Part shown: positions 46,033-54,627 of the stretch, in pieces
Position numbering within the stretch: position 1 is the stretch's first letter
Layout of the letters: every line of letters begins with the position of its first letter
NCBI RefSeq assembly: GCF_003574465.1
Contig: NZ_QOWC01000002.1
Location: forward strand, 1 to 64,000
Source of the DNA: Methylobacterium crusticola
GTDB taxonomy: Bacteria; Pseudomonadota; Alphaproteobacteria; Rhizobiales; Beijerinckiaceae
Direction of reading: 5' to 3'
DNA length: 64,000 nucleotides
Made by a program: the position numbers and the translations under genes
Notes under the pieces: generated by a model
Database searches by the model: none
The model's input: the letters and a program-made list of their open reading frames with translations, nothing else
What the model was told of the DNA's origin: nothing

Positions 46033-46172
46033 GCCGTGCCTCCTCGACCTCGCGCCGGCCCGGACGGGCTCGTGTTCTTCTTTTGTTCTAGCGCGCGGGG
46101 ACGCGGTGGGAACGGGCGAGTTGACGCATCGCGCCCGCCGCGCGCCGACCGGCGCGGCGGGCGGAGGCACCC

Positions 46173-47315
46173 TCAGAGCGCGGCCGCGAAGGCCCGGATG
46201 TCGTCGGCCAGGAGGGCGGGCTGCTCGAGGGCGGCGAAATGCCCGCCCCGCGGCATCTCGGTCCAGCGCCGGACGTCGGCGAACATCGTGGCGGCCATCG
46301 AGCGCGGCGGCCGGACCATCTCGTGGGGAAAGGCCGCGTAGGCCATCGGCACGCGCACGCGCTCGCCGTCCGGGACCGGCCAGGGCCGGTGCATGCGGGC
46401 CCAGTAGGGGTGGAACGACGCGCCGATCGCGCCCGTGAACCAGTAGAGCGCGATGTTGGCCAGCATGCGGTCGCGGGAGATCGCCGTCTCGATCTCGCCG
46501 CCGCAATCGGACCAGGCGCGGAACTTCTCCACCAGCCAGGCCGCGAGGCCGGCGGGCGAGTCGGTGAGCGCGAAGGCCAGGGTCTGCGGGCGCGTGCCCT
46601 GGATCCACTGGTAGCCGGTCTCCTCCTTGAGCCAGGCGGCGACGCGCTCGTAATGCGCCGCCTCCTCGGGGGTCGGGTCGATGCCCGTGCGGTCGCGGCG
46701 CACGGGCAGCATGTTGAGGTGCAGGCCGGCGACCCGCTCGGGGTGGCGGTAGGCGAGCCGCGTCGTGATGAAGGCCCCCCAGTCGCCGCCCTGCGCGAGG
46801 AAGCGCCCGTAGCCGAGGCGCCCCATCAGCGCCGCGAACGTGTCGGCGATCTCCTCGACGCCGAGGCGGGGCTGCCCGGGCCGGAACGACAGGCCGTAGC
46901 CGGGCAGCGAGGGCGCCACCACCGTGAAGGCCTGGGCCGGGTCGCCGCCGAAGCGCGCCGGATCGGTCAGGCGCGGGATGATGTCGAGGAACTCGAAGAC
47001 CGAGCCGGGCCAGCCGTGGCAGAGGAGCAGCGGCCGCGGCGCCGGCCCGACCCCCGGGACGTGCAGGCAGTGGATGGCGAGGCCGTCGACCTCCACCATG
47101 ACCTGCGGGAAGGCGTTGAGGGCCGCCTCCTCGGCGCGCCAGTCGAAGCCGTCGCGCCAGTAGGCGAGCAGCCCGGCGAGGTAGCCGACGTCCGTCCCGT
47201 AGGTCCAGGGCGCCTCGGGCGCCTGGTCGGGCAGCCGCGTCCGCCCGAGCCGCTCGCGCAGGTCGGCGATGGCCGCGTCCGGGACGTGGTACGTGAAGGG
47301 TGTCGCGTCGCTCAT
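46173..47315 (-). CDS. Epoxide hydrolase
   Basis: A 380-residue alpha/beta hydrolase with the N-terminal epoxide-hydrolase (EHN) domain at about 5-110 (LRERLGRTRLPDQ). The oxyanion region is LLCHGWPGSVFEF, the nucleophile Asp is in AQGGDWGAFI near 180, and the catalytic His is in PRGGHFAALEQP near 360. It opens epoxides to diols. ATG 47315 begins the EHN domain. It is divergent from the 47.6-53.5 kb operon. Confidence 0.92.
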   Translation of the reverse strand: MSDATPFTYHVPDAAIADLRERLGRTRLPDQAPEAPWTYGTDVGYLAGLLAYWRDGFDWRAEEAALNAFPQVMVEVDGLAIHCLHVPGVGPAPRPLLLCHGWPGSVFEFLDIIPRLTDPARFGGDPAQAFTVVAPSLPGYGLSFRPGQPRLGVEEIADTFAALMGRLGYGRFLAQGGDWGAFITTRLAYRHPERVAGLHLNMLPVRRDRTGIDPTPEEAAHYERVAAWLKEETGYQWIQGTRPQTLAFALTDSPAGLAAWLVEKFRAWSDCGGEIETAISRDRMLANIALYWFTGAIGASFHPYWARMHRPWPVPDGERVRVPMAYAAFPHEMVRPPRSMAATMFADVRRWTEMPRGGHFAALEQPALLADDIRAFAAAL

Positions 47316-47621
47316 CGCCTCTCTCACTCCCCGTGTCGGCAGGACCGGGCGCGGCGACCCCGCGGGGCCGCCCCGGCCCGGATCCGCTTGGGCCCCGGCC
47401 GTTCCCGGCCGGGCGCGGCCCCGCCTGCGCCGGGGAAGATGGGTCGGTGGGCCGGCGCGGCGAGGCCCCGCCCCGCGGAGCGGCCCGCCGCGCGGTCCCG
47501 ACGCCCGGCCGAAAATATGCCTTTTCATGGATCTGCGGGCTGCTATCCTGGCCCGGACGCGCGGAGGCTCGTCGATGCCGCGAGGGATGGGGCGCGCAGG
47601 GCAGTTCGGCACGGAGCGGCC
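47316..47621. promoter_or_regulatory. Divergent promoter region with inverted repeat 47511-47526
   Basis: Mostly G+C-rich, but 47511-47560 is A+T-rich. It holds gaaaa (47511-47515) and ttttc (47522-47526) around a six-base spacer, an operator-like inverted repeat. A -10-like tatcct lies near 47543-47548, with ttttca 16 bases upstream. These would serve the rightward catabolic operon. No regulator gene is adjacent. Confidence 0.4.
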
Positions 47622-48458
47622 GTGCGGGTGGCGGCCGTGACGGTGACGTCCGGGCGCAGCGCCGGCATCGCCTACCGGGAGGCGGGCCCGCCGGACGCCC
47701 CCGCGCTCGTGTTCCTGCACGGGATCGGCGGGGCGGCGCGGCTCTGGGACCACCAGCTCGCCGCCTTCGCGGGCGAGTTCCGCGCCGTCGCCTGGGACAT
47801 GCCGGGCTACGGCGGCTCGGCGCCCCTGGACGCCGTGACGATCGCGGGCCTGGCCGAGGCGCTCGCCGGCTTCCTCGACCGCCTCGCGCTGCGCGCCACC
47901 GTGCTGGTCGGCCACTCGATCGGCGGCATGATCGTCCAGCAGATCCTCGCCCGGCGCCCGGAAGGCCTGCGGGCGGCCGTGCTGGCCCAGACGAGCGCCG
48001 CCTTCGGGCGGCCGGACGGGGCCTGGCAGCAGGCGTTCATCGCCGCCCGATTAGGCCCGCTCGACGCGGGGGCGAGCCTGCCGGAGCTCGCCGACGGGAT
48101 CGTGGCCGAGCTCGTCGGGCCGGCGGCGGACCCCGAGGGCGTGGCCCTCGCCCGAGCCTGCATGGCGGCGGTGCCGGAGGGGACCTACCGGGCGACCGTG
48201 CGGGCGCTCCTGGGCTTCGACCTGCGCGCGGCCCTGCCCGGCATCGCGGTGCCGACGCTCGTCCTGGCGGGCTCCCACGACACGAACGCCCCGGCCGCCG
48301 TGATGGAGCGGATGGCGCAGAGGATCCCGGGGGCGGCCTACGCCTGCCTGCCCGGGACGGGCCACCTCGCCAACGCCGAGCAGCCGGCGGCCTTCGATGC
48401 CGCGCTGCGCGGCTTCCTGTCCGATCTCGACCGCCCCGGGAGCGCCGCCGATGGCTGA
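47622..48458 (+). CDS. Alpha/beta-fold hydrolase
   Basis: A 278-residue serine hydrolase. The oxyanion motif is FLHGIGGAARLW, the nucleophile elbow is GHSIGGM near 104, the acid is in GSHDTNAP and the His in GTGHLANAEQP near 250. It resembles enol-lactone hydrolases and other small esterases. Start GTG 47622 is chosen for GGAG five bases upstream; GTGs at 47628 and 47637 are alternatives. The stop overlaps the next ATG by 8 bases. Confidence 0.88.
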   Translation: MRVAAVTVTSGRSAGIAYREAGPPDAPALVFLHGIGGAARLWDHQLAAFAGEFRAVAWDMPGYGGSAPLDAVTIAGLAEALAGFLDRLALRATVLVGHSIGGMIVQQILARRPEGLRAAVLAQTSAAFGRPDGAWQQAFIAARLGPLDAGASLPELADGIVAELVGPAADPEGVALARACMAAVPEGTYRATVRALLGFDLRAALPGIAVPTLVLAGSHDTNAPAAVMERMAQRIPGAAYACLPGTGHLANAEQPAAFDAALRGFLSDLDRPGSAADG

Positions 48459-49710
48459 CCTCGACCCGCCGCTGTTCGACCCGGCCGCGTTCCGCCTGAC
48501 GCCCCGCCAAGCGGCGATCGTCGAGAAGGCCCGGCACCTGGGCCAGTCCGTCTTCTCGCCCCGCGCCGCGGCCTACGACCGCGAGGCGCGCTTCCCGACC
48601 GAGAACTACCGCGACCTGCACGAGGCCGGCCTGCTCGGCATCTGCATCCCGGAGGCGCAAGGGGGCCTCGGGGCCGACTACCAGACCTACGCGATCGCGG
48701 CCGCCGAGATCGGCCGCTACTGCGGGGCCACGGCCCTGTCGTGGAACATGCACGTCTGCTCGACCCTGTGGTCGGGCCCCCTCGTGGACGACCTCGACCT
48801 CGATCCGCAGGAGCGCCGCGCCCACGCGGCGCGCCGGACCGCGCACTACGCCCGCATCGTGCGCGACGGCGCGATCTACTCGCAGCCCTTCTCGGAGGGG
48901 GGCCCGGCCGCCGCGGGCGCCGCCGCCTTCGAGACCCGGGCCGTGCCGGCCGCCGGCGGCTGGATCGTGTCGGGCAGGAAGATCTTCGCCTCGCTCTCGG
49001 GCCACGCCGACTATTACGGCATCCTCTGCACCGAGGCGGCGGAGGGCGAGCGGGCATCGCGCCGCAACACCCTCTACCTCGCGGTCCCGGCGCGGGCCGA
49101 GGGCGTCTCCGTGACGGGCGACTGGGACCCGCTCGGGATGCGCGGCACCGTCTCGCGCACGCTCCTGTTCGACGGCGTGTTCGTGCCCCAGGACGCGGCC
49201 CTGATGCCGCGGGGCGTCTACGTCCAGGCCGCCTCGCGCTGGCCGCACATGTTCCTGACCCTCTCGCCCACCTACGTGGGGCTGGCGCAGGCGGCCTACG
49301 ACTTCACGATCCGCTACCTGCGCGGCGAGGTGCCCGGGACGCCGCCGGTCAGGCGCCGGCACTTCCCGACGAAGCAGATCGCCGTCGCCGAGATGCGGAT
49401 CAAGCTCGAGCAGATGAAGGCGCTCTGGTTCCAGGCCGTGACCGAGGCGCGCCCGAACCCCTCGAAGGAGCAGGTGCTGCGGGCCTACGCGGCGCAGTAC
49501 TCCACCATGGAGACCGCCCACGACATCGCGCGGCTCGCGATCCGCACCTGCGGCGGCCAGGCGATGCTGCGCACCCTGCCCCTCGAGCGCATCTTCCGCG
49601 ACAGCCGCTGCGGCGCGCTCATGCTGCCCTGGACGGCGGAGCTCTGCCTCGACCGGATCGGACGCGAGGCCCTGTACGAGCCGGGGGAGACCGACGAGGC
49701 GGCGGGGTGA
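48451..49710 (+). CDS. Acyl-CoA dehydrogenase family protein
   Basis: A 419-residue flavoprotein. It shows GICIPEAQGGLGADYQ near residue 70, an IYSQPFSEGGPAAAG loop in place of the usual TEP-x-GSD, and FASLSGHADYYG. This pattern fits flavin oxidases/monooxygenases of the acyl-CoA-dehydrogenase fold as well as true dehydrogenases. It is translated with the hydrolase before it (ATG 48451 inside the end of that gene) and probably acts on the CoA ester made by the next gene. Confidence 0.88.
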   Translation: MADLDPPLFDPAAFRLTPRQAAIVEKARHLGQSVFSPRAAAYDREARFPTENYRDLHEAGLLGICIPEAQGGLGADYQTYAIAAAEIGRYCGATALSWNMHVCSTLWSGPLVDDLDLDPQERRAHAARRTAHYARIVRDGAIYSQPFSEGGPAAAGAAAFETRAVPAAGGWIVSGRKIFASLSGHADYYGILCTEAAEGERASRRNTLYLAVPARAEGVSVTGDWDPLGMRGTVSRTLLFDGVFVPQDAALMPRGVYVQAASRWPHMFLTLSPTYVGLAQAAYDFTIRYLRGEVPGTPPVRRRHFPTKQIAVAEMRIKLEQMKALWFQAVTEARPNPSKEQVLRAYAAQYSTMETAHDIARLAIRTCGGQAMLRTLPLERIFRDSRCGALMLPWTAELCLDRIGREALYEPGETDEAAG

Positions 49711-49846
49711 GCGGCGTGGGCTCGCACCCGCCGGGGGCTGCGGCCCCTGCCGCCCGCGCGGCCCTCGCCTCACGCGCGGGCGCAGCCGTCCGCGCGGTCT
49801 CCGCCGCCCGCGCGGCTCCGGCCGCGCCGGGACGCCGGAGGCGCCC

Positions 49847-51358
49847 GTGAACCTCTCCGACCTGATCGACCGCAACGCCGCCTTCGACCCCGGCAAGCCG
49901 GCCCTGCGCTTCGAGGGCCTCGCGCTGAGCTACGCGGAGTTCTCCGCCCGCATCGCCGCCGCGGCCGGGGCGCTCGCCCGCCTCGGCGTCGGGCGGGGCG
50001 ACCGCGTCGCGGTCCTCGCCCTCAACGACCCCGAGCTCCTGGTGCTGCTCTACGCCTGCGCGCGCCGCGGCGCGATGCTGCTGCCCCTGAACTGGCGCCT
50101 GGCGGTGGCCGAGCAGGCCTACATCCTGGCCGATGCCGGCGCGCGGGCGCTGCTGGTCCAGGAGGCCTTCGGGGCCGTCCTCCCGGAGGTCCGGGCGCGC
50201 CTGCCGGGGACGGCCGTCCTCGGCCTCGACCACGCGCCGGAGGCGGGCGCCGCCTGGGCCGACCTCCGCGACGGGGCGGGCGCGGGCGGGGACGGCCTCC
50301 TCCGCGACCCGGTCCTCCTCGTCTACACCTCCGGCACCACCGGGCGGCCGAAGGGCGCCGTCCTGACCCAGGAGGCGCTGGTCTGGAACGGCCTGATGAG
50401 CCAGCACATGCACGGGCTCACCGCCGCCGACCACGTGCTCGCGGTGCTGCCGTTCTTCCACGTCGGCGGGCTCAACATCCAGGCGACGCCGGCGCTCCAC
50501 CTCGGCGCCACGGTCACGGTCCACCCGCGCTTCGCGCCCGCCGCGACCCTCGCGGCCCTCGCGCAGGACCGCCCGAGCCTGACGCTCCTCGTGCCGGCGA
50601 CCCTGCAGGCCCTGATCGCCGAGCCCGGCTTCGGGGCGGCCGACCTGTCGAGCCTGCGGGCCCTGTCGACGGGCTCGACCTACGTGCCGCAGGACCTCGT
50701 CGACGCCCTCGAGGCCCGCGGCGTGCCGGTGCTCCAGGTCTACGGCGCGACGGAGACCGGACCGGTCTCGGTCTACACCCGCCTCGGCGGCGACCGGTCC
50801 CGGCCGGGCTCCACCGGCCTGCCGGGCCTCGCCTGCGCGTGCCGCGTCGTCGACGAGGCCGGACGGGAGGCGGCGCCCGGCGCCTCGGGCGAGATCTGGC
50901 TGCGCGGGCCCCACCTGTTCTCGGGCTACTGGCGCAACGCGGCCGCCACCGCCGAGGCCCTGCGGGACGGCTGGTTCCTGACCGGCGACGTCGGGCGCCG
51001 CGACCCGGACGGCTACCTCACGGTCCACGACCGCAAGAAGAACCTCATCATCTCGGGGGGCGAGAACATCTCGGCGGCCGAGGTCGAGCGGGTGCTGCTC
51101 GGCCACCCGGCCGTCGCCGAGGCGGCGGTGATCGGGCGGCCCGACCCGCGCTGGGGGGAGGTGCCGGTGGCCCGCGTGGTGCTTCACCCGGGCGCGGCCT
51201 GCGCCCCCGACGAGCTCGTGGCCCACGTCCTCGGGCAGCTCGCCCGGTTCAAGGCCCCGCGCGAGGTCCGGTTCGTGGCGTCCCTGCCGCGCAACGCGCT
51301 CGGCAAGGTGCAGCACCACCTCGTGCGGGCGGCCGACGAGGCGGGGAGGGAGGCGTGA
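49847..51358 (+). CDS. Acyl-CoA synthetase (AMP-forming)
   Basis: A 503-residue ANL-family ligase. The P-loop is YTSGTTGRPKGAVLT near residue 165, followed by VYGATETG near 300, FLTGDVGRRDPDGY, the hinge DRKKNLIISGGENI and the lysine in NALGKVQ near 488. It makes a CoA thioester of a carboxylic acid. Start GTG 49847 has ggagg six bases upstream. The 136-bp gap before it is repetitive G+C-rich DNA without a gene. Confidence 0.93.
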   Translation: MNLSDLIDRNAAFDPGKPALRFEGLALSYAEFSARIAAAAGALARLGVGRGDRVAVLALNDPELLVLLYACARRGAMLLPLNWRLAVAEQAYILADAGARALLVQEAFGAVLPEVRARLPGTAVLGLDHAPEAGAAWADLRDGAGAGGDGLLRDPVLLVYTSGTTGRPKGAVLTQEALVWNGLMSQHMHGLTAADHVLAVLPFFHVGGLNIQATPALHLGATVTVHPRFAPAATLAALAQDRPSLTLLVPATLQALIAEPGFGAADLSSLRALSTGSTYVPQDLVDALEARGVPVLQVYGATETGPVSVYTRLGGDRSRPGSTGLPGLACACRVVDEAGREAAPGASGEIWLRGPHLFSGYWRNAAATAEALRDGWFLTGDVGRRDPDGYLTVHDRKKNLIISGGENISAAEVERVLLGHPAVAEAAVIGRPDPRWGEVPVARVVLHPGAACAPDELVAHVLGQLARFKAPREVRFVASLPRNALGKVQHHLVRAADEAGREA

Positions 51359-52461
51359 TGCGGGTGGCGGTTCTGGGCGGCGGCAACGGGTCCTTCGCGG
51401 CGGCCGGCGACCTCTCCCTGGCGGGGCACGCGGTGCGCCTGTGGCGGCGCGACGCCGCGGCGGTCGCGGCCCACGCGGCGGCGGGCGGCCGCATCGCCGT
51501 GCGGGACGCCTCCGGCACGCGCGAGGCCCGGCTCGACCGCGTCACGGCCGAGATCGGGGAGGCGATCGAGGGCGCCGCGCTGATCCTGTGCCCGGCCCCG
51601 GCCTTCGCGCAGCCGAGCATCGCGGCGGCGCTGGCGCCGCACCTCGCCGACGGCCAGGTCGTGTTCCTGCCCCCCGGCACCCTCGGCACGCTGATCTTCG
51701 CCCGCGCCGCCCGGGAGGCCGGCAACCCGGCCCGGGTCGCCTACGCGGAGACCGGCACCCTGCCGTGGCTGGCGCGCAAGCGGGGGCCGTTCGCGGTGGC
51801 GGTCTCCGGGCGGGGCCGGCGCCTGCCCGTCGGCGTCTTCCCGCTGCGCGCGGCCGACCACGCCCTCTCGGTCATCGGGCGCGCCTTCCCGGGCGTCGTC
51901 GAGCCCTGCGGCGACGCGCTCTCGGGCGCCCTGATGAACGCCGGCGGCATCATCCACCCGCCCCTGATCGTGATGAATGCCGGCGCGATCGAGCACTTCC
52001 CGCGCTGGGACATCCACCGCGAGGGCACGCAGCCGGCGATCCGGCGCGTCACCGACGCCCTCGACGCCGAGCGCGTCGCGGTCCGCGAGGCCCTCGGCTA
52101 CGGGCCGCCGCACTTCCCCCTCGCCCACCACTACGCGGCCGAGGGGGAGGAGTGGATGTACGGCCGGGGCGCCCACGAGCGCCTGACCGAGTCCGGCGAC
52201 TGGCGCGAGCCCCTCGTCCTGACCGAGCACCGCTACATGCGCGAGGACCTGCGCCTCGGCCTGTCGCTCCTCGTCTCGGCGGCGGAGCTGGCCGGGGTCG
52301 CGGTTCCCCTCGCCCGCGCCTTCCTAGCGATCGGCGGCGCCATCTGCGGGGAGGCCGCGCCGGAATCCGGCCGGACGCTGGCGGATCTCGGCCTCGGCGG
52401 GCTCGACCGGGCCGGCCTCGGGGCGCTCCTGCGCGACGGCTTCCCGGAGGCACGCCGGTGA
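51358..52461 (+). CDS. NAD(P)-dependent opine/octopine-dehydrogenase-like protein
   Basis: A 367-residue protein. The Rossmann motif is VAVLGGGNGSFAAAGDLSLAGH at the N-terminus and LWRRD follows. The C-terminal helical domain has GAIEHFPRWDIHREG, matching the octopine/nopaline dehydrogenase family (HFPRWD-type His/Asp). It may reduce or oxidise an N-carboxyalkyl amino acid or an unusual 2-hydroxy acid. ATG 51358 overlaps the ligase stop (TGATG) and its stop overlaps the next GTG. Confidence 0.87.
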   Translation: MRVAVLGGGNGSFAAAGDLSLAGHAVRLWRRDAAAVAAHAAAGGRIAVRDASGTREARLDRVTAEIGEAIEGAALILCPAPAFAQPSIAAALAPHLADGQVVFLPPGTLGTLIFARAAREAGNPARVAYAETGTLPWLARKRGPFAVAVSGRGRRLPVGVFPLRAADHALSVIGRAFPGVVEPCGDALSGALMNAGGIIHPPLIVMNAGAIEHFPRWDIHREGTQPAIRRVTDALDAERVAVREALGYGPPHFPLAHHYAAEGEEWMYGRGAHERLTESGDWREPLVLTEHRYMREDLRLGLSLLVSAAELAGVAVPLARAFLAIGGAICGEAAPESGRTLADLGLGGLDRAGLGALLRDGFPEARR

Positions 52462-53450
52462 CCCGCCCGCGCATCGCCTGCCTGGGCGCCGGCCGCATGG
52501 GCCGGGGCATCGCGGTCGCGTACGCATATGCGGGCCACCGCGTCACCCTGGTCGACCTCAAGGCCCGCCCCGGCGCCGGCTTTGCCGACCTCGCGGCGTC
52601 GGCGCGGGCCGAGATCAACGCGGCCCTCGACAGCCTCGCGGCCTTCGGGCTGATGCCGCGCGAGGCCGCCGCCGCGATCGCCGCGCGGGTGGACGTGGCG
52701 CCGTTCGAGGCCGCCCCCGAGGCGCTCCCGGGCGCCGCGATCGTGTTCGAGGGCGTGCCCGAGATCGTCGCGGTCAAGCGCGCGCTCCTGGCGGGCGCCT
52801 CGGCCCTGATGGCGCCGGAGGCGATCCTCGCCTCCACCACCTCGACCATCCTGGTGGACGCGCTCGCGGACGCGGTCGTCCGGCCCGAGCGCTTCCTCAA
52901 CGCCCACTGGCTCAACCCGGCCTACCTCGTGCCGCTGGTGGAGCTCTCGCCCGGGGCCCGCACGGACCCGGCCGTCACCGCCGCCCTCACGGCCTCCCTC
53001 GAGGGCATCGGCAAGGTCCCGGTCGCCTGCGCGGCGCGGCCCGGCTACATCGTGCCGCGCATCCAGGCCCTCGCCATGAACGAGGCGGCCCGGATGGTCG
53101 AGGAGGGCGTCGCCTCGGCCGAGGACATCGACAAGGCGGTCCGCTACGGGTTCGGCTTCCGCTTCGCGGTGCTCGGGCTCACGGAGTTCATCGACTGGGG
53201 CGGCGGCGACATCCTGCACTACGCCAGCCGCTACCTCGCCGAGAGCCTGGGCGATCCGCGCTACGCGGCGCCCCCGATCATCGCCCGCAACATGGAGGCG
53301 GGCCGGATCGGGCTGCGCACCGGCAAGGGGTTCCTCGACTACGAGGGCCGCGACGTCGTCGCCTACCAGCGCGAGCGCCTCGCCGCCTTCGCGGGCCTGC
53401 TCGCGCATTTCGGCCTCGCGCGGCCGCCGGTGCTCGGGGAGGAACCCTAG
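52458..53450 (+). CDS. 3-hydroxyacyl-CoA dehydrogenase family protein
   Basis: A 330-residue NAD-dependent dehydrogenase. The Rossmann motif is CLGAGRMGRGIAVAYAYAGH, then LNAHWLNPAYLVPLVE (His/Asn active-site region near 140) and the C-terminal domain GFGFRFAVLGLTEFIDWGG. It completes the operon by oxidising a 3-hydroxy acid or ester. Relatives include carnitine and gulonate dehydrogenases. GTG 52458 overlaps the previous stop. Confidence 0.9.
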   Translation: MTRPRIACLGAGRMGRGIAVAYAYAGHRVTLVDLKARPGAGFADLAASARAEINAALDSLAAFGLMPREAAAAIAARVDVAPFEAAPEALPGAAIVFEGVPEIVAVKRALLAGASALMAPEAILASTTSTILVDALADAVVRPERFLNAHWLNPAYLVPLVELSPGARTDPAVTAALTASLEGIGKVPVACAARPGYIVPRIQALAMNEAARMVEEGVASAEDIDKAVRYGFGFRFAVLGLTEFIDWGGGDILHYASRYLAESLGDPRYAAPPIIARNMEAGRIGLRTGKGFLDYEGRDVVAYQRERLAAFAGLLAHFGLARPPVLGEEP

Positions 53451-53485
53451 GCATCCGCGACGCCATGCCCCCTCCCCGCCGCCGG

Positions 53486-54532
53486 TCAGCCGAACACGTC
53501 GAGCAGCGCCCCGTCCCGCACCACCGCCTCGCCGTCGAGCGCGATGGTGGTGCCCATGACCGGCAGGTCGAAGTGGCCGGCGGTGTGGCGGCCCGCGAAC
53601 TCGTTGGCGCCCGTCGAGAACAGGAAGTTCCCGGCGGCCGCCCGCAGCTCGGTGCCGTTCGTGTCGCGCCGGTCGTACAGGGTCAGGGCCTCGTAGCGGG
53701 CCCGCCGGTTCATCCCGAAGCCGACATGCGAGACCGCGTAGGCCTCGCGGTCGCCCCAGGCCGCGAGGTAGCGGCGCATCAGCGCCGCGTCGGTGCCCTC
53801 GCCCTCGACCGCCGTGACGTAGTCGTCGCGCAGCGTCAGGCGGACCGGCCGCTCGAGGTAGCGCTTGAAGGTCAGGTTCGCGTCGCCGGGCGCGAGCACG
53901 AGCGTGCCGTTGACGCAGCCCGCCTTCGGAAAACTCACCACGAGGCCGCCCGGCCAGTGCGCGAGGGTGCCGGGCCTGTCGGTCCAGCCCCAGACGCCGA
54001 CCGTCGCGGCGCCCGCGAGGTCGACCGCGAGGTCGGTGCCGGCCGCCGAGGTCACGGCCATCCGCGCCGTCCCCCGCAGGCGCCGGGCCGCCGCGCGCAC
54101 GGCGTGCGCCAGGGCGTCGTCGGGCCCGAGGCGCTCGAGGGCGTCCGGGTGCTCGTTCGAGACCACGAGGATGCGGGCGCCGCTCCCCAGGATCGCGGGC
54201 GTCTCGGGGGCGTGCATCAGCCCTTCCAGCGTGCAGTCGACCACGAACCCGGCCGCCTTCAGGGCGCCGACCACCGGGGCGAGGCCCCGGATCGCCTCGC
54301 TCGCCCCCGTCGAGCGCACCGGCACCGGGTGGCGCTGCGCCGGCGTCGGCAGGACCAGGTGGAACGGCCGGGCGCCGAGGCGCAGGAGCGCCAGTTCGGC
54401 CAGGTGGACGTTGAGCGCCCGCGACTGCGTCTCAGACAGGATCGCGGCCGGATCGCCCGGCCGGACCGCGCAGCGGGAAAACACCGCGCAGAAGGCGTCG
54501 ATCCACTTCGCCTCGATGCGATCCGCAAGCAT
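53486..54532 (-). CDS. 2,5-dihydroxypyridine 5,6-dioxygenase-like protein (NicX family)
   Basis: A 348-residue protein, the length of NicX (about 350). Iron ligands known for NicX (His, His, Asp) fit H in SHVGFGMNRRARY near 258 and H/D in AGHFDLPVMG near 323-325. GNFLFSTGAN and DYVTAVEGEG also match. NicX opens the ring of 2,5-dihydroxypyridine in nicotinate breakdown. Related M29-like peptidases share the fold, so the substrate is inferred. It is divergent from the flavin-reductase/MarR fusion with 95 bp between. Confidence 0.82.
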   Translation of the reverse strand: MLADRIEAKWIDAFCAVFSRCAVRPGDPAAILSETQSRALNVHLAELALLRLGARPFHLVLPTPAQRHPVPVRSTGASEAIRGLAPVVGALKAAGFVVDCTLEGLMHAPETPAILGSGARILVVSNEHPDALERLGPDDALAHAVRAAARRLRGTARMAVTSAAGTDLAVDLAGAATVGVWGWTDRPGTLAHWPGGLVVSFPKAGCVNGTLVLAPGDANLTFKRYLERPVRLTLRDDYVTAVEGEGTDAALMRRYLAAWGDREAYAVSHVGFGMNRRARYEALTLYDRRDTNGTELRAAAGNFLFSTGANEFAGRHTAGHFDLPVMGTTIALDGEAVVRDGALLDVFG

Positions 54533-54627
54533 GATGCGCTCCTGTCGCCGGGACGGGGCGGACGTTACGGGGCGGGCCGGAATGTGAAAAGGAATATTTT
54601 TAAGCTTGCAACAACCCGGGGGAACCG
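54533..54627. promoter_or_regulatory. Divergent promoter region of nicX-like and reductase-MarR genes
   Basis: 95 bp with an A+T-rich stretch at about 54583-54611 (gtgaaaaggaatattttt, then aagcttgcaac). It contains the small palindromes aatatt, aagctt and ttgcaa. It is the natural place for binding by the MarR-like domain encoded on the right. Confidence 0.4.
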
